This document shows positions 15,680 to 19,431 of a stretch of DNA of 19,431 bases, in pieces. The stretch comes from JASFRI01 sp050115015 (GTDB lineage Bacteria; Acidobacteriota; Polarisedimenticolia; CBDVAL01). The position numbers and the translations under genes were made by a program. Location: NCBI GenBank assembly GCA_050115015.1, contig JASFRI010000029.1, positions 1-19,431 of the forward strand, given 5' to 3'. Within the stretch, counting starts at the first letter, position 1; each line of letters starts with the position of its first letter. The notes beneath the pieces are model-generated. The model was not told the DNA's origin, did no database searches, and was given only the letters and a program-made list of their open reading frames with translations.

Positions 15680-16864
15680 CTAGGAGCCCCGGGCCGCCTC
15701 CAGCGCCTTCAATAGCTCCGGGAGGGAGGTGGGGTCGATGCCGCCCGCCTGGGCGAACCGGGGGCCGCCGCCGCCGCGGGCCCCGAACCGGGCGCCGACC
15801 TCCCGCAGGAGCGCGCCCGCGTCCGGCGTGCCGGGGCCCGCCACCACCACACGGGCCGCCTCGCCCTCGATCCAGCCCAGCACCGCCAGCCGGCCCGAGT
15901 CCGCCAGGGCCCGGGCCATCGCGTCGATCTCCTCCGGCGTCCGGTCCTCGACCACCTCGCACACGACGGGGCCCGCGCCCCGGGCCGCGCGCTCGGCGGC
16001 CTCCAGGCGCCCCGACCGCCGGGAGAGATCCCGCAGGCGACGGCGGTCCCCGCGGCGCTCCTCGAGCAGCCGTTCCAGCGCGCCGACGCGCTCTCCCGCG
16101 GGGGCGGAGAGCCGCGCCCCCAGCGCGGCGGCCTCCTCCACCGCGCGGTGCAGCGCCGCCCGGACCCGGTCCCCGGCCACGAACTCGATCCGGGTGCCGC
16201 GGCGGTGGCGCTCCGAGCCGAGGATCGCGACCGCGCCGATCTCGCGGGTGTGGCGGGCGTGGGTGCCCCCGCAGGGGGTCAGGTCGAAGCCGTCGATCGC
16301 CACCACCCGGACCCGGCCGCGGACCGGGATCTCCTTACGCAGGGGCAGGGCCAAGGCCTCGGCCTCGTCGACGATGCGCGCGGACATGGGGCGGTCCTCC
16401 GCGATGACCCGGTTCGCGAGGTCCTCCACGGCCTGGAGGTCCCCCAGCGCCTCCGGTGGCCGATCCAGGTCCAGGGTGCAGGTCCGCGCCCCCATGTGGA
16501 ACGAGCGGGTCGCCGCGTCCCGGGCCCGCACGAACGCGGCGGACAGCAGGTGCTGCCCGCTGTGCTGCTGCAGGTGGTCCCGGCGGCGGTCGGCGTCGAC
16601 GCGCCCCGTCACGGTGACGCCGATCTCGGGGACGGGTCCGTCGCCGAGGACGTGGAGCACGCGCCCGTCCTCCTCCGCCACGACGTCCACCACCCGCGCA
16701 TCGGCGAGGCTCCCCGTGTCGTGAGGCTGGCCGCCGCCGGTGGGGTGGAACGCGGTGCGATCCAGCTCGACGGCGGCGCCGCCGGCCGTCGGCCGGATCC
16801 CCCGGACGGTCCCGTCGAACGCAAGGCACCAGGGGTCGTCGTAATACAGTCGTTCGGTCTTCAA
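15680..16864 (-). CDS. alaX: Alanyl-tRNA editing protein, AlaX type with DHHA1 domain
   Basis: 394 residues. AlaX proteins remove Ser or Gly wrongly attached to tRNA-Ala in trans, mirroring the editing half of alanyl-tRNA synthetase. The N-terminal beta-barrel has LDRTAFHPTGGGQPHDTG (34-51). The editing domain has the zinc ligands HSGQH (101-105) and CGGTH (198-202), the four-ligand HxxxH/CxxxH pattern. The C-terminal part (about 250-394) is an Arg/Glu-rich helix followed by a DHHA1-type domain ending GGGGPRFAQAGG, so it is the long AlaX form. It begins at a TTG: upstream there is an in-frame TAG five codons before it, and MKTERLYYDD is the expected N-terminus. TAGAAT on the minus strand (16877-16882) lies 12 bases before the TTG. 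The leader would be very short, with no Shine-Dalgarno. Confidence 0.93.
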   Translation of the reverse strand: MKTERLYYDDPWCLAFDGTVRGIRPTAGGAAVELDRTAFHPTGGGQPHDTGSLADARVVDVVAEEDGRVLHVLGDGPVPEIGVTVTGRVDADRRRDHLQQHSGQHLLSAAFVRARDAATRSFHMGARTCTLDLDRPPEALGDLQAVEDLANRVIAEDRPMSARIVDEAEALALPLRKEIPVRGRVRVVAIDGFDLTPCGGTHARHTREIGAVAILGSERHRRGTRIEFVAGDRVRAALHRAVEEAAALGARLSAPAGERVGALERLLEERRGDRRRLRDLSRRSGRLEAAERAARGAGPVVCEVVEDRTPEEIDAMARALADSGRLAVLGWIEGEAARVVVAGPGTPDAGALLREVGARFGARGGGGPRFAQAGGIDPTSLPELLKALEAARGS

Positions 16865-16876
16865 GTTGTTGATCTC

Positions 16877-16882
16877 ATTCTA
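16877..16882 (-). promoter_or_regulatory. -10 box of alaX
   Basis: TAGAAT on the minus strand in an AT-rich patch, identical to the box upstream of the thyX-like gene. Transcription would start near 16870, 6 bases before the TTG start codon. No matching -35 is visible. Confidence 0.45.
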
Positions 16883-16905
16883 TTTGTCATTTTTCTCGGG
16901 TCTCC

Positions 16906-16934
16906 TTGACAGCCCCCGGGGGCCGTCTTATGGT
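16906..16934 (+). promoter_or_regulatory. Promoter of hsp20 with a palindromic spacer
   Basis: Perfect TTGACA (16906-16911), 17-base spacer, TATGGT (16929-16934). The spacer contains the 12-bp palindrome GCCCCCGGGGGC (16912-16923). The extended -35 CCTTGACA also resembles the CTTGAAA of RpoH promoters, but I see no CCCCAT-type -10. The start site would be about 16941. Confidence 0.55.
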
Positions 16935-16940
16935 TCGCCC

Positions 16941-17044
16941 GCACGAGGAGAGCCCCGAACGGGGCCGACCGGATCATAAACCGAGAGCGCCCCGACCGGC
17001 GTGACGGGACGGGGCAGAAACATGGAGACAGAAGGAGGATGAAG
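16941..17044 (+). promoter_or_regulatory. Structured 5' leader of hsp20
   Basis: About 104 bases with two GC hairpins: GCCCC (16952-16956) with GGGGC (16961-16965), and GCCCCG (16989-16994) with CGGGGC (17010-17015). CCGACCGG is repeated at 16965-16972 and 16992-16999. The two hairpins could also swap arms. No anti-Shine-Dalgarno (CCTCC-like) is present, so a ROSE or fourU thermometer is not supported. Confidence 0.35.
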
Positions 17045-17482
17045 ATGAACCTGGTACGATTCGACCCCTTCCGGGACATGAGCGCCCTGCAGACCCGCGT
17101 GAACCGCCTGTTCAACGACGTGTTGGCCGGCGGTGCCGAACTCGAGACCCGCGGCTGGTCGCCGGTGGTGGACATCTTCGAGCGCGGCGAGGACCTGGTC
17201 CTGCGCGCCGAGGTGCCGGGCGTCTCCCGGGACAAGCTGGACGTCTCGGTGGAGAACAACGTCCTGACCATCCGCGGCGAGCGCGAGCGGGACAAGGAGG
17301 TCAAGGAGGAGCACTACCATCGGGTCGAGCGGAGCTACGGCGTCTTCAGCCGCAGCTTCACCCTCCCCGCGACCGTCGACGCGACGAAGATCGCGGCGCA
17401 GTTCAAGGAGGGCATCCTGGAGGTCGTCCTCCCGAAGGCGGAGGCGGCGAAGCCCAAGAGGATCTCCATCGAGGCCTCCTGA
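17045..17482 (+). CDS. Small heat-shock protein, Hsp20/alpha-crystallin family
   Basis: 145 residues from the ATG at 17045. GGAGG (17034-17038) stands 6 bases before this ATG but touches the ATG at 17039, so the second is the better start. The N-terminus MNLVRFDPFRDM with LQTRVNRLFND is typical of bacterial class A Hsp20. The alpha-crystallin domain spans about 37-137: PVVDIFERGEDLVLRAEVPG, VENNVLTIRGERERD, HYHRVERSYGVFSRSFTLP and the AQFKEGILEVVLPK strand. The C-terminal RISIE supplies the I-x-I motif that docks neighbouring dimers. Such proteins are ATP-independent holdases that bind unfolding proteins in the cytoplasm under heat or oxidative stress. Regulation by the RpoH-like factor encoded just downstream is plausible but not shown. 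A strong intrinsic terminator follows the gene. Confidence 0.96.
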   Translation: MNLVRFDPFRDMSALQTRVNRLFNDVLAGGAELETRGWSPVVDIFERGEDLVLRAEVPGVSRDKLDVSVENNVLTIRGERERDKEVKEEHYHRVERSYGVFSRSFTLPATVDATKIAAQFKEGILEVVLPKAEAAKPKRISIEAS

Positions 17483-17502
17483 GCCGACCCATCGAGAGCG
17501 CC

Positions 17503-17532
17503 GGGCCGACCGCGCTGCGGTCGGCCCTTTCT
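17503..17532 (+). terminator. Intrinsic terminator after hsp20
   Basis: GGGCCGACCGC (17503-17513), loop GCT, GCGGTCGGCCC (17517-17527) make a perfect 11-bp stem, followed by TTTCT. It separates hsp20 from the sigma-factor gene. Confidence 0.9.
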
Positions 17533-17567
17533 GCGTACCGGGCCGCATCGCCGGCTGCACCGGAGGA

Positions 17568-17620
17568 CCGGGCGGGCCGCCCGGAACGCGGGATACGCCG
17601 CCCGCGCCGGCCCGGGCGGC
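17568..17620. repeat. Two GC-rich inverted repeats upstream of the sigma-factor gene
   Basis: CCGGGCGG-G-CCGCCCGG (17568-17584) is a perfect palindrome with 8-bp arms. GCCGCCCG (17597-17604) and CGGGCGGC (17613-17620) form a second with an 8-base loop. Both carry CCGCCCG/CGGGCGG. They could be regulatory, or chance in such GC-rich DNA. Confidence 0.35.
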
Positions 17621-17642
17621 GGTGGCACCCTGGCCTTTTCCC

Positions 17643-17648
17643 TATAAT
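17643..17648 (+). promoter_or_regulatory. Perfect -10 box 8 bases before the RpoH-like start codon
   Basis: TATAAT, then 8 bases, then ATG at 17657 (a TTG lies in frame at 17654). Start site about 17655. No recognisable -35 and no Shine-Dalgarno, so a leaderless or near-leaderless mRNA is likely. Confidence 0.55.
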
Positions 17649-17656
17649 CAACCTTG

Positions 17657-18649
17657 ATGCTTCCTGACGAGCCAGGGGCCGAGGCGGTGCCGCCGGAACC
17701 CGACGCCTTCCCGGAGCCCGACGAGACCACCGACGCGGACGCCTCTCCCGAGCCTCGCTTCGCGCTGCAGCCGGCGGCGGACCGCTCCCTCGTGGTCCCG
17801 GATCCGCTGCGGCGCTACATGGCGGAGATCGGCCGGTTCGCGCTCCTCGACGCCGAGGAGGAGTACGCCCTCGCGGTCCGCTTCCGCGACGAGGGGGACC
17901 GGGCCGCCGCGTACCGCCTGGCCACCAGCAACCTGCGACTCGTGGTGCACATCGCCATGAGCTTCCGTCGCACCGCCATGAACCTGCTGGACCTGATCCA
18001 GGAGGGGAACATGGGGCTGCTGCAGGCCGTCCAGCGCTTCGATCCGTACCGCAAGGTCCGCTTCTCGGCCTACGCCGGCTGGTGGATCCGCGCGTACATC
18101 CTGAAGTACATCATCGATCACTGGAGCCTCGTGCGGGTCGGCACGACGAACACCCGCCGGAAGCTGCTGTTCAACCTCCGGAAGGAGAAGGAGGCGCTGG
18201 AGGCGCAGGGGATCAAGCCGGAGCCCAGGCTGCTGGCGGAGCGCCTCGGCGTTCCGGAGCAGGAGGTCATCGAGGTGGAGCAGGGGATGGGCCGGGATCT
18301 CTCCCTGGACGCCCCCCTGGGGCCGGAGTCGGAGACCCCGCTGTCCGACCGCATGGTCCTCCCGGCGCCGCCCGTCGACGAGCAGCTGGCCGACGAGGAG
18401 TTCCAGACCGCCCTCCGGGAGAGCATGGCCGCCTTCGCCGGAACGCTGGACGAGCGCGACCGGGAGATCTTCGACCGTCGCCTGGTGACCGACACGCCGG
18501 AGACGCTGCAGCAGATCGGCGATCGGCAGGGGGTGAGCCGCGAGGCGATCCGGCAGCGGGAGCAGAAGATCATCCACCGGCTGAAGGCGTTCCTGCGTCA
18601 GGAGCTGGCGGACTTCGAGAACCTCGAGTTCCTGCGGCACGCGGACTGA
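17657..18649 (+). CDS. RNA polymerase sigma factor, RpoH/sigma-32-like
   Basis: 330 residues from the ATG at 17657. After an acidic, proline-rich N-terminal extension (about 1-45) come region 1.2-2.1 (DPLRRYMAEIGRFALLDAEE), region 2.2-2.4 (ATSNLRLVVHIAMSF, DLIQEGNMGLLQAVQRFDP, FSAYAGWWIRAYI), then HWSLVRVGTTNTRRKLLFNL. The last part holds RRKLLFNLR (168-176), which matches the RpoH box (QKKLFFNLR in E. coli) used for DnaK/FtsH-type control and core binding. Region 3 (about 180-235) precedes region 4 (255-315) with the helix-turn-helix TLQQIGDRQGVSREAIRQRE. This directs RNA polymerase to heat-shock or, in Myxococcota, developmental promoters. The E. coli protein is 284 residues; the N-terminal extension is the main difference. 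The MBL gene follows after 10 bases, so they may share a transcript. Confidence 0.92.
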   Translation: MLPDEPGAEAVPPEPDAFPEPDETTDADASPEPRFALQPAADRSLVVPDPLRRYMAEIGRFALLDAEEEYALAVRFRDEGDRAAAYRLATSNLRLVVHIAMSFRRTAMNLLDLIQEGNMGLLQAVQRFDPYRKVRFSAYAGWWIRAYILKYIIDHWSLVRVGTTNTRRKLLFNLRKEKEALEAQGIKPEPRLLAERLGVPEQEVIEVEQGMGRDLSLDAPLGPESETPLSDRMVLPAPPVDEQLADEEFQTALRESMAAFAGTLDERDREIFDRRLVTDTPETLQQIGDRQGVSREAIRQREQKIIHRLKAFLRQELADFENLEFLRHAD

Positions 18650-18659
18650 CGGGGGAGCG

Positions 18660-19394
18660 ATGCGGCTGCGGGTGATCGGGTGCGGCGATGCCTTCGGCAG
18701 CGGGGGGCGCGGCAACGCCGCGTTCCTGCTGGAGGGGACCGGCGGACGGCTGCTGCTGGACTGCGGCCCCGCCACCCCCGCGGCGCTCAAGCGGCAGGGC
18801 CTGCGCCCCGCCGGGATCGACGCGGTCGCCGTCTCCCACTTCCACGGCGACCACTTCGGCGGCCTGCCGTTCTTCTTCCTGGAGTCGCGCTATCTGGAGC
18901 CGCGCCAGGCGCCGCTGCAGGTGGCGGGCCCGCCCGGCGTCCGCCGGATCGTGGAGGACCTGGCGCGGGCGCTCTATCCCGCGGGCGCCGCCCGGCCCGA
19001 TCCCGCCATCACGACCTTCACGGAGCTCGTCCCCGGCCGCGAGGAGCCCGTGGGGCCGGCGACCCTCCGAGCCTTCGAGGTCCCCCACGCGGAAGGGGAG
19101 CCCTGCCTGGGCCTGGAGGTCCACATGGACGGCCGCCGCGTCGTGTACTCCGGGGACACGCGCTGGTTCCCCGGGCTCGGGAGCGTCGCGAAGGAGGCCG
19201 ATCTCCTGCTCTGGGAGTGCACGAGCCTCGAGGGGGACGGGGGCGGCCACACGAGTCTCGAGGACGTGCTCCGGGAGCGGGACGGGCTCGGCTGCCGCCG
19301 GCTCCTGCTCGTCCACCTCGGGCCCGGGGTGCTGGATGCGCGCGGGGATCACGACCTCCCCTGGGCCGAGGACGGGATGACGGTGGATCTGTGA
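18660..19394 (+). CDS. MBL-fold (metallo-beta-lactamase-like) metal-dependent hydrolase
   Basis: 244 residues; GGGGGAG lies just upstream of the ATG. The zinc motif SHFHGDH (59-65) supplies two His, Asp64 and His65, and further ligands lie in SGDTR (about Asp161) and the C-terminal VHLGPG. LRVIGCGDAFGSGGRGNAAF and LLLDCGP at the N-terminus resemble the RNase Z/phosphonate-type (PhnP) MBL branch. PHAEGEPCLGLEVHMDGRRVVYSGDT is the usual strand before the metal-binding Asp. No RNase Z exosite is seen, so I do not call it RNase Z; substrate could be an RNA end, a cyclic phosphate or a small ester. It lies 10 bases after the sigma-factor gene and its stop overlaps the next start (GTGA), so it sits inside a likely operon. 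Confidence 0.87.
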   Translation: MRLRVIGCGDAFGSGGRGNAAFLLEGTGGRLLLDCGPATPAALKRQGLRPAGIDAVAVSHFHGDHFGGLPFFFLESRYLEPRQAPLQVAGPPGVRRIVEDLARALYPAGAARPDPAITTFTELVPGREEPVGPATLRAFEVPHAEGEPCLGLEVHMDGRRVVYSGDTRWFPGLGSVAKEADLLLWECTSLEGDGGGHTSLEDVLRERDGLGCRRLLLVHLGPGVLDARGDHDLPWAEDGMTVDL

Positions 19395-19431
19395 GACGCG
19401 TCCTGCCGCTCCTGCTGCTGGCGGTTGCCCT
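19391..19431 (+). CDS. Start of an exported protein gene, 3' part outside window
   Basis: A GTG at 19391 overlaps the TGA of the previous gene by 4 bases. The 13 visible codons read as two Arg followed by a Leu/Ala/Val-rich run, the beginning of a signal peptide or membrane segment. The function cannot be told from this fragment. Confidence 0.6.
   Translation, partial: MRRVLPLLLLAVA

Noticed and set aside
16941..17044. ROSE- or fourU-type RNA thermometer in the hsp20 leader
   Set aside because: No pyrimidine stretch complementary to the GGAGG site is present, so the known thermometer designs do not apply; only GC hairpins are seen.
17621..17648. Sigma-54 promoter (TGGCAC) upstream of the sigma-factor gene
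   Set aside because: TGGCAC is present, but no TTGC follows at the required distance, while a perfect TATAAT does.

Overview
This is a GC-rich (by eye above 70% G+C), densely packed chromosomal window. The host is probably a Gram-negative bacterium: there is a lipoprotein, a predicted outer-membrane beta-barrel, several exported proteins, an RpoH-type sigma factor and a MurC-like ligase. The mix (lipoprotein phosphodiesterase fused to TPRs, PKD/thrombospondin-3 secreted zincin, duplicated ThyX, DUF3187 barrel) suggests a soil or sediment lineage such as Acidobacteriota or Myxococcota/Deltaproteobacteria. That placement is inference and would need a tree. I see no mobile element, CRISPR array, rRNA or tRNA, and no gene-free gap over 300 bases.

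Layout. 1-666: 3' end of a hybrid histidine kinase. 689-1282 (-): small exported HExxH protein, divergent from 1450-5120 (+), where a lipoprotein phosphodiesterase with TPRs overlaps a MurC-like ligase by 4 bases. 5123-8305 (-): thyX-like gene (two ThyX domains in one chain) followed by pgi. 8404-9654 (+): DUF3187 barrel, whose 3' end overlaps the convergent L-lysine 6-transaminase gene lat (9609-10940, -). 11096-13176 (+): thioesterase, thioredoxin-like [2Fe-2S] ferredoxin, efp and a HAD phosphatase. 13208-15595 (+): large secreted zincin with PKD and thrombospondin-3 segments. 15680-16864 (-): AlaX-type tRNA-editing protein. 17045-19431 (+): Hsp20 with a strong terminator, an RpoH-like sigma factor, an MBL-fold hydrolase and the first codons of another exported protein.

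How the genes work together. Most are housekeeping: translation (efp, alaX), central carbon (pgi), dTMP synthesis (thyX), cell envelope (MurC-like ligase), stress (hsp20, rpoH-like). The Hsp20/RpoH pair is the clearest functional neighbourhood. The points most worth a second look are the tandem ThyX protein with its signature motif split between two halves and a cysteine-rich tail, the divergent MurC-like ligase coupled to a lipoprotein phosphodiesterase, several genes whose -10 box lies only 6-12 bases before the start codon (probable leaderless mRNAs), and operator-like dyads in two divergent promoter regions. I did not find a clearly new multi-gene system; these are single-gene or regulatory novelties.
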